Made by a program: the position numbers and the translations under genes. 38,112 nucleotides of DNA from a virus: positions 1 to 38,112 of IMG/VR virus record IMGVR_UViG_3300021962_004918, one strand, 5' to 3'. The notes beneath the pieces are model-generated. The model saw nothing but the letters and a program-made list of their open reading frames with translations. It ran no database searches and was not told the origin of the DNA. Below are positions 21,671-30,234 of this stretch, one piece after another. Position 1 is the stretch's first letter. The number at the start of each line of letters is the position of its first letter.

Positions 21671-23085
21671 TATTGAAATCCTTGCCAAAGACTGTTCTTG
21701 TTAAATTTCTTTGGTAACTTGGCATCTAGTTCTTCTTCATCCCATCGTTCACCAAAATTGCTTTTACTCATAACAGGTGTGTCATCAACAAGACCATCTT
21801 GTGCAGAGGCTTCGACATTATAGAATCTCATTTTGGCTCTATCGATACCTATAACGAATCGTTTGTGCATGTTTGGATCTGCCCATCGATTCTTTAACTG
21901 TTTGACCATGATTTGGTTTAGTGACTCTAGTTCTTCTGTAGAAATAAGAGCAAACATAAAATCGGCTGTTGCAGGTAGACCAAACGACTCTGAGGTATCT
22001 TCAAGACCAACATCTGAGTTAGTATAACCAGACCGAGTTGTTTGAGTAGCAGAAACGATTGGTACATTGAACTCTACGGCAAGGCCACGAAGTTCTTCAG
22101 CAATCGCTTTTACATATGTATAAGAATTTACATTTTGACCATTGCGTAAACGACTCGACATACAGATGTTTAGATAGTCGATATAGATGATATCTGGAAC
22201 AAAATTCTTTTTGATCTTTAATTCATCGATAAGGTGTCGAAAGTGACCACTGCCAGCAGATGCAGTAGGATATTCTTTGATAATTAGTTTACTTGGCGTT
22301 TTATCTTTTAACCTTGAAACTCTACGCTCAAAGATATCTTTAGGCATCATGTTTACTTCGTCGATAGAAGCATCTAATAGATTTGCATCGATTCGTTCAG
22401 CGATTCGTTCTTCTGCCATTTCCATGGTAATGTACAATACATTCTTACCATGCATTAGATTTGTCGCAGCGAAGTGACACATAGCCAGAGACTTACCGAC
22501 GCCTGTGCCTGCGAGAACAATATTCAAAGACTTCTTAGGCAGGCCACCTTTTGTAATTGTGTTTAACAGTTCAATATCAAAAGGAAGTCTTTCTTCTTTC
22601 TTATGATAAAATTCATATCGTTCATTCGTATTTTCTAGAAAGTCATGGCCAATATTATTATCAAAAGAAACACCAAGTGCATCAGACAAAATCTTTGGAA
22701 TTGCACCCTTATCATTGTTCTTATCTTTATTATCAAGAATAACAATAGAACTACGAATCGCATTGTAAACAGCACGATCTTGACAAAACTTTTCGGTATT
22801 GTCGATCATCCAGTTTAAGCTATTGCTTTCGTTATAATTTAGGTCGTTGATTTTATCATTGATGGTTTTAAACTGTTCTTCAGTAAGATTTCTTTTTTCT
22901 TCGATAGAGAATCGAACAGCATCTTTTGTTGGTATTTCGTTATAGGTTTTAATATACTCATCTATAACTTTGTAGATATTTTTACTTTCAAAACTTTCAA
23001 AATAATCTTCTTTTAAAAACGGTATTACTTTCCTTGTGTATTCTTCATTGTATAAAAGTCCTCCTAGAATGAGGGGTTCAATCAT
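21670..23085 (-). CDS. 41: gp41-type replicative DNA helicase (DnaB-like)
   Basis: 471 aa, the size of T4 gp41 (475). An N-terminal helical domain (1-150) is followed by a RecA-type motor: Walker A AGTGVGKS (192-199), Walker B IIYIDYLNIC (about 295-304), and a DnaB-type SATQTTR (motif H3) with an Arg finger region near FVIGIDRAKMRF. It unwinds the lagging-strand template at the fork. It overlaps uvsX by 8 nt and lies downstream of it in one unit. Confidence 0.95.
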   Translation of the reverse strand: MIEPLILGGLLYNEEYTRKVIPFLKEDYFESFESKNIYKVIDEYIKTYNEIPTKDAVRFSIEEKRNLTEEQFKTINDKINDLNYNESNSLNWMIDNTEKFCQDRAVYNAIRSSIVILDNKDKNNDKGAIPKILSDALGVSFDNNIGHDFLENTNERYEFYHKKEERLPFDIELLNTITKGGLPKKSLNIVLAGTGVGKSLAMCHFAATNLMHGKNVLYITMEMAEERIAERIDANLLDASIDEVNMMPKDIFERRVSRLKDKTPSKLIIKEYPTASAGSGHFRHLIDELKIKKNFVPDIIYIDYLNICMSSRLRNGQNVNSYTYVKAIAEELRGLAVEFNVPIVSATQTTRSGYTNSDVGLEDTSESFGLPATADFMFALISTEELESLNQIMVKQLKNRWADPNMHKRFVIGIDRAKMRFYNVEASAQDGLVDDTPVMSKSNFGERWDEEELDAKLPKKFNKNSLWQGFQ

Positions 23086-24115
23086 TTATTTCCTCCTCGT
23101 CTGCAATCATTTTAACATCACCAACTGAATACTTGTGTTTTAGATAATCAACAAAGTCAGTTTCTTTAAACATAGTTAACCAGAAATCTTTATTACTTTG
23201 AATATCTTTAGCACGATACTTTTCTTCGCCATCGGCTCGTTGGTACCAACCATTACTTGGTTTTACAATATAACCTGATTCAAGTGCCGAGTCAAGAAGA
23301 CCTGACCATTTATTAATGCCGCCTTCCCAAGTAACAGTAATAGGAATCTTTGACTTCTCTCTAACATAACGAGACTTTTCAACATTAATAATGAAGTGAT
23401 AACCGGCAATATCTGCACCATCTTTTTCTTGTTGACGGCCAAGTATCCAAATAGTATCCGCAGAGTAATAGATGCCAGTGCCGCCACCAACAATGTCTTT
23501 AGGAAATAAACCAATCTCTTTGTAAGTATGATTGACTGCAATGAGTGGAATATCTTTAAGTGTAAGATGTGGTGTTATCATGCGGAAAAGTGACTTCATT
23601 GCCTTTGCACGAGACATGTCAGCAACTGACTTACCAGCTAGTGCGTCTTCAACTTCTTTCTTCGACGCAAGATTACCAATAGAATCGATAACAATACAGA
23701 CACGGTCGCCCCTCTCAATTCCTTCTAGTTGTTTCATAATGTCAAACTTTAGTTCTTCAACATCAGTAATCGGCGTATGAACAACACGACTCATATCAAC
23801 GCCAAAGGCGTCAAAGTAGTTCTGCGGTGTGCCGAACTCTGAGTCATAGAATAGAACTGCTCCGTCCTCATACTTATCTAGGTAGGCGGCCGCCATGATA
23901 AGAGAGAACGCCGTCTTGAAATGTTTAGACGGACCTGCAAGGACCGTGAGACCAGGAGTTAGACCGCCGTCAACACGACCTGAGAGAGCAACATTTAACA
24001 TGGGGACTTGAGTAGGCACCATGTCTTTTTTACCATAAATGCGCGAGTTGGTAAGAGTGTCCGTCAACTTGACAGAACTATTCTTCACCAACTTATCTAA
24101 TAGATTCGTTGACAT
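23078..24115 (-). CDS. uvsX: UvsX RecA-like recombinase
   Basis: 345 aa against 391 in T4. Walker A is the variant GPSKHFKT (61-68) found in UvsX proteins; VCIVIDSIGNL is Walker B, and VNHTYKEIG and GGTGIYYSADTIWIL follow as in the family. It promotes strand exchange in recombination-dependent replication. A sigma70-type promoter precedes it and the helicase follows with an 8-nt overlap. Confidence 0.95.
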   Translation of the reverse strand: MSTNLLDKLVKNSSVKLTDTLTNSRIYGKKDMVPTQVPMLNVALSGRVDGGLTPGLTVLAGPSKHFKTAFSLIMAAAYLDKYEDGAVLFYDSEFGTPQNYFDAFGVDMSRVVHTPITDVEELKFDIMKQLEGIERGDRVCIVIDSIGNLASKKEVEDALAGKSVADMSRAKAMKSLFRMITPHLTLKDIPLIAVNHTYKEIGLFPKDIVGGGTGIYYSADTIWILGRQQEKDGADIAGYHFIINVEKSRYVREKSKIPITVTWEGGINKWSGLLDSALESGYIVKPSNGWYQRADGEEKYRAKDIQSNKDFWLTMFKETDFVDYLKHKYSVGDVKMIADEEEIND

Positions 24116-24144
24116 ATATCACCTCAGTGTTGATTAAAAAAATT

Positions 24145-24173
24145 ACCATACTATACTTTGATCGGAAAGTAAA
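24145..24173 (-). promoter_or_regulatory. Sigma70-type promoter
   Basis: Minus strand -35 TTTACT, 17-bp spacer, -10 TATGGT, 30 nt before the uvsX ATG and just after the stop of the preceding gene. Confidence 0.8.
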
Positions 24174-24178
24174 GAGAT

Positions 24179-24472
24179 TTATTCGGTATAAACCGCATCT
24201 AATTTATCTCTAAATGCTTCGATCTTTGATAGACGTTCAGGCCAGTAAATGTAGTCTTTTTCTGGATTTGCTGCTAAATTGTTCAACAGTGGTTGAAACA
24301 TATTATAGAGAGTATTAATCTTATTCTCTAGTGCTTCCTTTTCGGAAGTTGATAAAGTCGCGGCACTGGCAGCTTCTTCTTTCTCTGCCGCAAGTTGTTG
24401 TACAATGGCTAATTCTTGTTCTGTGACTGCGGAAAATCCAAAGTCAAAATCAAAGGAGTCTACTGTTGCCAT
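24179..24472 (-). CDS. Conserved phage protein, 97 aa
   Basis: Starts MATVDSFDFDFGFSAVTEQE. A helical, acidic, alanine-rich protein whose DFDFGF start and C-terminal IYWPERLSKIEAFRDKL occur in a conserved family of T4-like marine phages, usually next to uvsX or hsp20 (from memory). An AAGG site precedes it and a late promoter lies 28 nt upstream, so it is probably made late and in quantity. Confidence 0.85.
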   Translation of the reverse strand: MATVDSFDFDFGFSAVTEQELAIVQQLAAEKEEAASAATLSTSEKEALENKINTLYNMFQPLLNNLAANPEKDYIYWPERLSKIEAFRDKLDAVYTE

Positions 24473-24499
24473 TATTTTACCTTTTTTATTTTAAAAACA

Positions 24500-24507
24500 T
24501 ATTTATA
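24500..24507 (-). promoter_or_regulatory. T4-type late promoter
   Basis: TATAAATA on the minus strand, placed 28 nt before the ATG at 24472 and after the hsp20 terminator; the same geometry as the other late promoters. Confidence 0.8.
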
Positions 24508-24527
24508 TGATTTACTATCTCAAAAGA

Positions 24528-24548
24528 GGCGGGGGATTAACCCCCGCC
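24528..24548 (-). terminator. Intrinsic terminator
   Basis: GGCGGGGG-ATTAA-CCCCCGCC forms a very strong GC hairpin; on the minus strand it is followed by TCTTTTG. It lies 7 nt after the hsp20 stop and ends that transcript. Confidence 0.85.
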
Positions 24549-24555
24549 AAGTAGT

Positions 24556-24987
24556 TTACTCACTCAGGAGTGTCTGCTTACTTCCAAGTGGAATTTTACG
24601 AGCTTTCTTTTCTTCTGGAATTATATTCTCTAAATCAACTAGAAGCATTCCATTTTTAAGATCGGCTCCCTTTACTTCGATAGTATCAGCAAGATTAAAC
24701 TTACGAGTGAAACCACGCTTTGCAACGCCACGATGTAGATAATCTATCTTTTCTTCTTTAGCGTTTGCAGTGATTGTAAGAGTGCTATCCTTATATGTAA
24801 TGTCAATATCTTCTTCAGTAAAACCAGCTACTGCCATTTCGATAGTAAACTGATCTTCGGAATTACATAGGATATTAAATGGGGGATAATTGTCGACCGG
24901 TTTTGCGGCTCTCTCAAGTCTATTTACTAGACGATCAAAGCCAATGAAAAAGGGGTCGTTAAATGCGTGTGCAAATTGATGTACCAT
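24556..24987 (-). CDS. hsp20: Hsp20/alpha-crystallin-type small heat shock protein
   Basis: 143 aa from the ATG at 24987 with AGGAGG 7 nt upstream. The central alpha-crystallin domain includes YPPFNILCNSEDQFTIEMAV and LTITANAKEE, and AKRGFTRKFNLAD; the C-terminal IPEEKKARKIPLG carries the I-x-I/V-like anchor. It is an ATP-independent chaperone that holds unfolded proteins, nearly universal in T4-like marine phages. A long hairpin lies in its leader. Confidence 0.95.
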   Translation of the reverse strand: MVHQFAHAFNDPFFIGFDRLVNRLERAAKPVDNYPPFNILCNSEDQFTIEMAVAGFTEEDIDITYKDSTLTITANAKEEKIDYLHRGVAKRGFTRKFNLADTIEVKGADLKNGMLLVDLENIIPEEKKARKIPLGSKQTLLSE

Positions 24988-25012
24988 GAGTACCTCCTGT
25001 TTTAGCAAGGTT

Positions 25013-25049
25013 ATAATAGTGAAGACCCTTTTGGCATCTTCACTATTAT
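25013..25049 (-). promoter_or_regulatory. Leader hairpin upstream of hsp20
   Basis: A perfect 13-bp inverted repeat (ATAATAGTGAAGA with TCTTCACTATTAT) around an 11-nt loop, between the speD stop and the hsp20 ATG. On the minus strand there is no long T run after it, so it is more likely an RNA processing or stability element than a terminator. Confidence 0.6.
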
Positions 25050-25072
25050 ATATAGTGATTTTTTATTCAGTT

Positions 25073-25534
25073 TCAAGCCTGTCGATTAAAAAAATTCGCT
25101 TTTTCTTCTTCAGGTTCAAAATATTCTTTGATTGTATCAACTACAATATCATTTGCAAATGGTTTGCAGCTAAATACGTCGAAATAAGAATCGCCGCTGT
25201 CGTCGCAGAAATGGGCACAAATGTTTGATGTTTCAATAAGTTGGACCAATGTATATCCAGTCTTATCTTCGCTGCCAAAATGAACTACTTGTGGTTCACC
25301 GTATGCTACCATATCGATGTTCTTAACAAGTGCCTTGGCAAAGTTTCTGATATTGTCTGCGTTCTTGATTTTGTCTCGATTGCAGGATTTACAGTCTACA
25401 GTTAGATGATAACCCCACGACATTTTTTTACTCCTTTCTTCTTTTAGTGTTCTGAGAATATACATGTCCCAAGATTCTCCTGGAACATCTTTTGTGCCTA
25501 TTGTTGGCCTTTTATCATAAACAAAATTACTCAT
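25073..25534 (-). CDS. speD: S-adenosylmethionine decarboxylase (SpeD)
   Basis: 153 aa. The signature WGYHLTVDCKSCN (from residue 40), VHFG, and ETSNICAHF with Ser103 as the probable self-processing residue and His108, then DSYFDVFSCKPF, match the marine-phage SpeD family. It makes the aminopropyl donor for spermidine. It is a common auxiliary metabolic gene; polyamines could serve DNA packaging or host metabolism. It overlaps the next upstream gene by 8 nt. Confidence 0.92.
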   Translation of the reverse strand: MSNFVYDKRPTIGTKDVPGESWDMYILRTLKEERSKKMSWGYHLTVDCKSCNRDKIKNADNIRNFAKALVKNIDMVAYGEPQVVHFGSEDKTGYTLVQLIETSNICAHFCDDSGDSYFDVFSCKPFANDIVVDTIKEYFEPEEEKANFFNRQA

Positions 25535-25733
25535 TGAGAAGTTTAATTCCCAGAGCCCAATTTTCTGCGGCGTCTTCTACATAACGAATCGATTTGCCTG
25601 GAAAAGATTCTGTTTTAAATACAGTATCTTCCTTGACATAATCAATACAATACATAGTTGGCGTTTTATAAACAATTGCTTTTAGTTGTCTGTTTTCATC
25701 GTGATAATATTCACTTAGTTCAATTCTGTCCAT
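25527..25733 (-). CDS. Small conserved phage protein, 68 aa
   Basis: Starts MDRIELSEYYHDENRQLKAI at 25733 with AAGGAG 7-8 nt upstream. It is rich in beta strands (AIVYKTPTMYCIDYV) and has a KSIRYVEDAAENWALG helix. Similar small proteins accompany speD in marine myoviruses (from memory). Function unknown. The start overlaps the permease stop. Confidence 0.75.
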   Translation of the reverse strand: MDRIELSEYYHDENRQLKAIVYKTPTMYCIDYVKEDTVFKTESFPGKSIRYVEDAAENWALGIKLLNE

Positions 25734-26517
25734 AATTCTCTCCTTCACTTAAAGTAGACCAATGACAAAAATACTTGTACATAAAATCTATTATCTTATT
25801 ACACCCTATACCAATGAAACCTAAAACAAAAAGAGCAGCAATCATCTTATCTAATTGTAATTCAGCACCAGTATAGTAAATAAAATTTCCAAGTCCATAT
25901 TTTGAAGCGACCATTTCTGAAGCGACAAGTAATACTAATCCCATAGAAATGGATAGTCTAAATGCGCTATTTATAATGTTAGGTAAGGCATAAGGAAATA
26001 TTAGACGACGCAACATATAGGTTCTTGAAAATCCTAGAGCCATAGATGATTCGATCAATCCTTTAGGCACTCTCAATACACTTGAGTATGTTACCATAAC
26101 AACTGGAAAAAATGTGCCAAGAGAAATAATGGCTATCTTACTTTCTTCTCCTATGCCTAATATGATTAGAAACAATGGTAATAATGCTATCTTTGGTATT
26201 GTAATAACAAATTTAATTATTGGAAATAATACATGTCTTGCAATAGAATAGTAACCAATAAGTGTACCTATTAACATACCAAAAGAAGCACCAATTGTAA
26301 ATCCTACTATCAATCTAAGTAGACTGTAACCAACATCTTTTTGAAAGTTATTATCTACAATAAGAGTTAATAAACAATCAAAAACTATTGTTGGCGGCGG
26401 TATTAAACCAGCCGCCAACATTTGCCAAGAAAACAAAATACTTGTGAATGTAATTACAGGTATATAATATTTCTTACTTCTTTTCAAAGACACCAATTGA
26501 TGAATAATAGTTGACAT
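25720..26517 (-). CDS. ABC transporter permease (SsuC/TauC/ThiX type)
   Basis: 265 aa from the ATG at 26517 (GAGG 6 nt upstream). Six hydrophobic helices, with the cytoplasmic EAA-like loop SSMALGFSRTYMLRRLIFPY that contacts the ATPase, then ALPNIINSAFRLSISMGLVL, typical of BPD_transp_1 permeases of the nitrate/sulfonate/taurine/pyrimidine group. It overlaps the binding-protein gene by 44 nt, an unusually deep overlap. No ATPase gene is in the window, so it may work with a host ATPase. Confidence 0.9.
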   Translation of the reverse strand: MSTIIHQLVSLKRSKKYYIPVITFTSILFSWQMLAAGLIPPPTIVFDCLLTLIVDNNFQKDVGYSLLRLIVGFTIGASFGMLIGTLIGYYSIARHVLFPIIKFVITIPKIALLPLFLIILGIGEESKIAIISLGTFFPVVMVTYSSVLRVPKGLIESSMALGFSRTYMLRRLIFPYALPNIINSAFRLSISMGLVLLVASEMVASKYGLGNFIYYTGAELQLDKMIAALFVLGFIGIGCNKIIDFMYKYFCHWSTLSEGENYGQN

Positions 26518-27472
26518 AATAATCCTCAATAGATAACAATTTCAAATTCATTGCATTGGCGATCTTATCACTATAAATCTTAAGATCATCAGATCGGTCT
26601 CTATAGAACTGTCCTGAAGGAAATACCCTTGTGCGAAGTACGATATCATCATACCAATGTTTCATTCTATAAGTTTCGACTTCTGCCTCGTACTTGGCAC
26701 CTAATACTTTTTCCAATGACTGGAGACATGTTGGTGTTTCATCCCAGCAGTTTAAAATAGATACAATTGAAGCTTCTATAAATCTTTTAGCAACATCTTC
26801 GTTTTCTGTAGCCCATTGGGTATTAAGAATAACACCTCGACCAACAGTCCATGAGTTTCTAGATACTAGTGGTGTAACAAAGAAATCCTTGTTTTCTTCT
26901 AATTTTAGACCTACAACCAGTCTAGGAATATTCGTTGCAACATATCCAGTATATCCGTCAATCTCTCCTTTCATAAGAGCAACTTCTTTAAGCTTAACTG
27001 GAATATTAATAAAATCTGGTTTTACATCAGGCGCTACAATGCTCATGAGCTTAGCCGATGTTGAATTAGGATTAGCACCTAATTTCATACCATTAAGTTC
27101 ACTTAAATCTTTAATTGGTTTGCGAGTAATTAGAACATCACTACCCACATAATCAACGGGCAGTGCCATTTTAATCTTAGGTGCACCTACTTTATCATTT
27201 GTTATTACAACGCTAGAAAAGTCACTGAAACTTGCTTCAGCATTTCCTAAGGCTAGCGCCAAATCAGTCTTCGCTGCGGAACCACCGCTTCCTAAAATTT
27301 CAAGATCAATGCCTTGTTTCTCAAAAATTCCTTTTTCTTTGCCAAAATAAATCCATGAATGATAGGACATGGGGCCTACCGTATGTAGAATTCTGACCTT
27401 GTCTGCGGCAAAAGAGACAAAGGGCACGGAAGACAGGATCACTGTCGCTATAGCGGTACGCATACTAAACAA
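26474..27472 (-). CDS. ABC transporter substrate-binding protein (NMT1/SsuA-like)
   Basis: About 332 aa. A TTG at 27472 is favoured because AGGAG lies 7 nt upstream; an ATG at 27463 is the alternative. A signal peptide (MRTAIATVILSSVPFVSFAA) precedes a two-lobed periplasmic domain: WIYFGKEKGIFEKQGIDLE, GGSAAKTDLALALGNAEASF and ITRKPIKDLSELNGMKLG are hallmarks of the NMT1/THI5-like and sulfonate-binding family. The ligand is not deducible; thiamine pyrimidine precursor, sulfonates or taurine are candidates. It is unusual in a phage. Confidence 0.9.
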   Translation of the reverse strand: MFSMRTAIATVILSSVPFVSFAADKVRILHTVGPMSYHSWIYFGKEKGIFEKQGIDLEILGSGGSAAKTDLALALGNAEASFSDFSSVVITNDKVGAPKIKMALPVDYVGSDVLITRKPIKDLSELNGMKLGANPNSTSAKLMSIVAPDVKPDFINIPVKLKEVALMKGEIDGYTGYVATNIPRLVVGLKLEENKDFFVTPLVSRNSWTVGRGVILNTQWATENEDVAKRFIEASIVSILNCWDETPTCLQSLEKVLGAKYEAEVETYRMKHWYDDIVLRTRVFPSGQFYRDRSDDLKIYSDKIANAMNLKLLSIEDYYVNYYSSIGVFEKK

Positions 27473-27484
27473 TTATATTCTCCT

Positions 27485-27880
27485 TTATTTGCTAGTTCCA
27501 ATGTTATATTTTGGGACCAATTCCCAATCTTTTTTGTCTTTAAATGGTAAAATTTTAATTTGAGTTAATGGTGCTACTGGATCTTGAACCTTAGAATTAT
27601 CTACGGTTTTGATTAGGCCCCATTCCACAAGTAGATTGACGATTGTATTTCTTCGGCCTTTATCCTCATCAGAAAACGACGATGGTTTTCCGTCAAGAAT
27701 AAAAAGCTCCTTGAAGTGTACAATATAGTACTTGCCGCGCTTGTGTAGGATATGACAAGACTGAAACAACTTCTTATCTTTACGAGAAGCAACACCAATT
27801 CTTGTTAAGGTTTCTTTGACTTTTAAAAAGTCTTCTTCGTTACTCAAAGTAACTTCTACTAATTCTTCTATCACATTCAT
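27485..27880 (-). CDS. regA: RegA translational repressor
   Basis: 131 aa against 122 in T4. LTRIGVASRKDKKLFQSCHI, YYIVHFKELFILDGK and DKGRRNTIVNLLVEWGLI match RegA. In T4 it binds the start regions of early mRNAs, including genes 45, 44 and its own, and blocks ribosomes. It lies directly after the clamp loader genes, as in T4 (45-44-62-regA), with a GGAG site overlapping the end of gene 62. Confidence 0.95.
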   Translation of the reverse strand: MNVIEELVEVTLSNEEDFLKVKETLTRIGVASRKDKKLFQSCHILHKRGKYYIVHFKELFILDGKPSSFSDEDKGRRNTIVNLLVEWGLIKTVDNSKVQDPVAPLTQIKILPFKDKKDWELVPKYNIGTSK

Positions 27881-28308
27881 TACTCCACTCCACCTTTTTC
27901 TTCTTTTTGTTTTAAAAGAGTAAGTTGATCATGCGATAATATATCAAGATATTGTTTTGCTACCCTCTTATTACAATTAAAAGCATTACAAATCAAAGTT
28001 ATATTATCATCTTGTTCTGACTTAAAGAATTTCTTAAATCTTTTCTTTGGTCGTAAGATATTTATATAATAATAAAACTGTGGAGCATTTTCTAATTCAT
28101 ACAAACGATTCATTTCATTTGCATGTAGAACCGTGTCTGGAAAGTTTGAGAAAGCACGATTCGTTAACCAAGGGTTGTAACCAGCCTCGGCTAACTTATC
28201 GTTTTCTGTACCAGACATTAAGTCTTTCTTACTGTAAGATGCTGCTGTGACATAATCAAATGGATTACTCATTTGAATTCTGCTTCTAACATAATCATAG
28301 TAAGACAT
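27880..28308 (-). CDS. 62: Clamp loader subunit gp62
   Basis: 142 aa, smaller than T4 gp62 (187) but like marine relatives. It carries NPFDYVTAASYSKKDLMSG and FYYYINILRPKKRFKKF. One copy per loader contacts the gp44 ATPase ring and helps to open gp45. It overlaps the 3' end of gene 44 by 40 nt and abuts regA, the T4 order. Confidence 0.9.
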   Translation of the reverse strand: MSYYDYVRSRIQMSNPFDYVTAASYSKKDLMSGTENDKLAEAGYNPWLTNRAFSNFPDTVLHANEMNRLYELENAPQFYYYINILRPKKRFKKFFKSEQDDNITLICNAFNCNKRVAKQYLDILSHDQLTLLKQKEEKGGVE

Positions 28309-29210
28309 GCTGTTAGGTTGATTTCAGGATCAGCCACAAAAGCATGTTTATACTGGTATTCGCCAAGTGTTACGACGATACCAGGCAAAGACTTTTCTTT
28401 CGCATATTGTTTAGACTTATCAAACAACGAACGAAAGATAACAGAAGAATCATTGTCTATATTCTCGGCAACCCATCTACGCATAGCATCAAAGTCTTTT
28501 GACTTTAGATGGCCAAAAAGTTCTTTATAACTTTCTTCGCTTAGATTCGTGAGTATACCAGCATCAATACGGCCGCTAGAACCATATCGCTGTAGTTCGT
28601 TAAGAACTCGGCGCCAGTCGGGGAAATGTTTCTGTATAACTTCAGCAATAACTTTCTTATCATATTCGACATTTTCCTGTTCAAGAATATATTCGATTCG
28701 TTTCATAAACGATCCAGCAATATTTATTCTGTCTTGTTTATGAATTTTAAATTCAACCACAGAACACCGCGATTGAAGTGGATCAATGATGCGGTTTCTA
28801 AAATTGCAAGTAAGAATGAACCCACAATTTTTAGAATACTCTTCCATGAAGTTGCGAAGAGCGGGTTGTACTGAATTAGCATTAAGGTAATCTGCTTCGT
28901 CTAGTATGACATACTTTCGTCCGCCAGTAAAAGAAACAGTTGATGCAAAGTCCTGAATATAGGTTCTTAGTATATCAATAGATCGACCTTCGTTCGATCC
29001 GTTTACCACAATGTAATCACAACCCAACTCTTCACAAAGCGCCTTCGCTACTGTAGTTTTGCCGATACCGGCGCCACCAGATAACAGAAGATTAGGAATA
29101 TTTCCTTGTTTTACAAATTCAACGAAATGCTCCTTGATCGAAGACGGAAGAATAACATCATCTATCTTCTTTGGTCGATACTTTTCGACCCACAAAAAAT
29201 CTTCTAACAT
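28269..29210 (-). CDS. 44: Clamp loader ATPase gp44
   Basis: 313 aa against 319 in T4. AAA+ motifs: WVEKYRPKKIDDVILP at the start, Walker A GGAGIGKT (45-52), Walker B VILDEAD (101-107) and the SRC motif in LQSRCSVVEF for the trans-acting arginine. It loads the gp45 clamp at primer ends with gp62. A promoter lies 34 nt upstream. Confidence 0.96.
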   Translation of the reverse strand: MLEDFLWVEKYRPKKIDDVILPSSIKEHFVEFVKQGNIPNLLLSGGAGIGKTTVAKALCEELGCDYIVVNGSNEGRSIDILRTYIQDFASTVSFTGGRKYVILDEADYLNANSVQPALRNFMEEYSKNCGFILTCNFRNRIIDPLQSRCSVVEFKIHKQDRINIAGSFMKRIEYILEQENVEYDKKVIAEVIQKHFPDWRRVLNELQRYGSSGRIDAGILTNLSEESYKELFGHLKSKDFDAMRRWVAENIDNDSSVIFRSLFDKSKQYAKEKSLPGIVVTLGEYQYKHAFVADPEINLTACLTMIMLEAEFK

Positions 29211-29243
29211 AACAAAGCCTCATAATATAAAGTTCAAACATGT

Positions 29244-29272
29244 AGTATACACTACTCAAAAAGATTTGTAAA
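29244..29272 (-). promoter_or_regulatory. Sigma70-type promoter
   Basis: Minus strand -35 TTTACA, 17-bp spacer, -10 TATACT, between the gene at 29276 and gene 44. It allows separate expression of the clamp loader from the clamp. Confidence 0.8.
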
Positions 29273-29275
29273 GAC

Positions 29276-29551
29276 TTATTCAGTCTTTTCTGGCTCTGCC
29301 TCTGCTGGAGTTTCTTCTGCATTCGCGGCAGGAGCTTCCTCTGTGTCTGCAACAGGAACGGCTTGTTCAGCCTGTGCTGCCTGGCGCCTTTCAACAAAGT
29401 CTTTTACATACGCCGCAAACTTTTCGCGTATCGATGAAACTCCGGCCATTTCTTCTCCACGAATTGCACCACGAGTGCTGCAAACATCGATGATCTTAAC
29501 TACAGCATCAAAGTCTTGTATCGTGATACTCGGTAAGTTTTGTTCAGTCAT
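29276..29551 (-). CDS. Conserved small phage protein with acidic Ala/Pro/Glu tail, 91 aa
   Basis: Starts MTEQNLPSITIQDFDAVVKI with GGAGG upstream. The N-terminal 55 aa are an ordered domain with VCSTRGAIRGEEMAGVSSIR, conserved next to the clamp gene in marine T4-like phages (from memory). The C-terminal 35 aa are a low-complexity acidic tail (EEAPAANAEETPAEAEPEK), perhaps flexible like tails that bind partners. Function unknown. Confidence 0.82.
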   Translation of the reverse strand: MTEQNLPSITIQDFDAVVKIIDVCSTRGAIRGEEMAGVSSIREKFAAYVKDFVERRQAAQAEQAVPVADTEEAPAANAEETPAEAEPEKTE

Positions 29552-29557
29552 TATAAA

Positions 29558-30226
29558 TTAACCTCCAAAATTTGATAGATTTGATTCGACAGCAATCCAA
29601 TAAGATACACTGTCATTTACGAAACGGGCTAAACCCTTTGAAGAAATACTAACGCGATAATCTGCATTAATTAACTTCATATTCTCAACCTTCATTACAA
29701 GATTGAAATTCCTATTTAATGTGTTTTCTCCGATTGTTACGCTATAGGTGTGTGAAGTACTATTCTTAGAGTCGATTGCCTCAAGAACAATATCATCATC
29801 ACGACCAGTAAATGAAACATAAGGGACATTTAGAATACCAGCCGCACGGAGAACCTTCTCAAGATGTTCTTTCTTAAGTGTAAGATTTACCTCACACGCA
29901 GGCATGTCAATATCTTTCTCAGGCGGTTGAATAATCATTGATGTATCTGTAAGATAGTAGTTTACCTTGTTACGATTCGTATCACTAATTGTGATAGACT
30001 TTTCGTTAAAGGCAAACTGCGGTTCGTCAAACAACGAAACAGTTGCAAGAAACTTAGGTACATCATAGATACCAGCAGTCGAAGGAATTTCATTGTCAAT
30101 ACTAGCAGAAGCCATGATTGACTTTGTATTTGAAATTACCTTAATTTGTTTGCCGGGTTTTAGAACAATCGATGGATTGATTGCACTAAAGTTCTTCAAT
30201 AAATCAATAGTCTTTTCACTAAGCAT
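29558..30226 (-). CDS. 45: Sliding clamp gp45
   Basis: 222 aa, close to T4 gp45 (228). It starts MLSEKTIDLLKNFSAINPSI, as in the family, and has two beta-alpha-beta repeats with LTLKKEHLEKVLRAAGIL at the domain boundary. It is a trimeric clamp for the polymerase, and in T4 also the activator of late transcription, which fits the TATAAATA boxes in this window. GAGGT precedes the ATG. Confidence 0.95.
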   Translation of the reverse strand: MLSEKTIDLLKNFSAINPSIVLKPGKQIKVISNTKSIMASASIDNEIPSTAGIYDVPKFLATVSLFDEPQFAFNEKSITISDTNRNKVNYYLTDTSMIIQPPEKDIDMPACEVNLTLKKEHLEKVLRAAGILNVPYVSFTGRDDDIVLEAIDSKNSTSHTYSVTIGENTLNRNFNLVMKVENMKLINADYRVSISSKGLARFVNDSVSYWIAVESNLSNFGG

Positions 30227-30234
30227 AATATATT

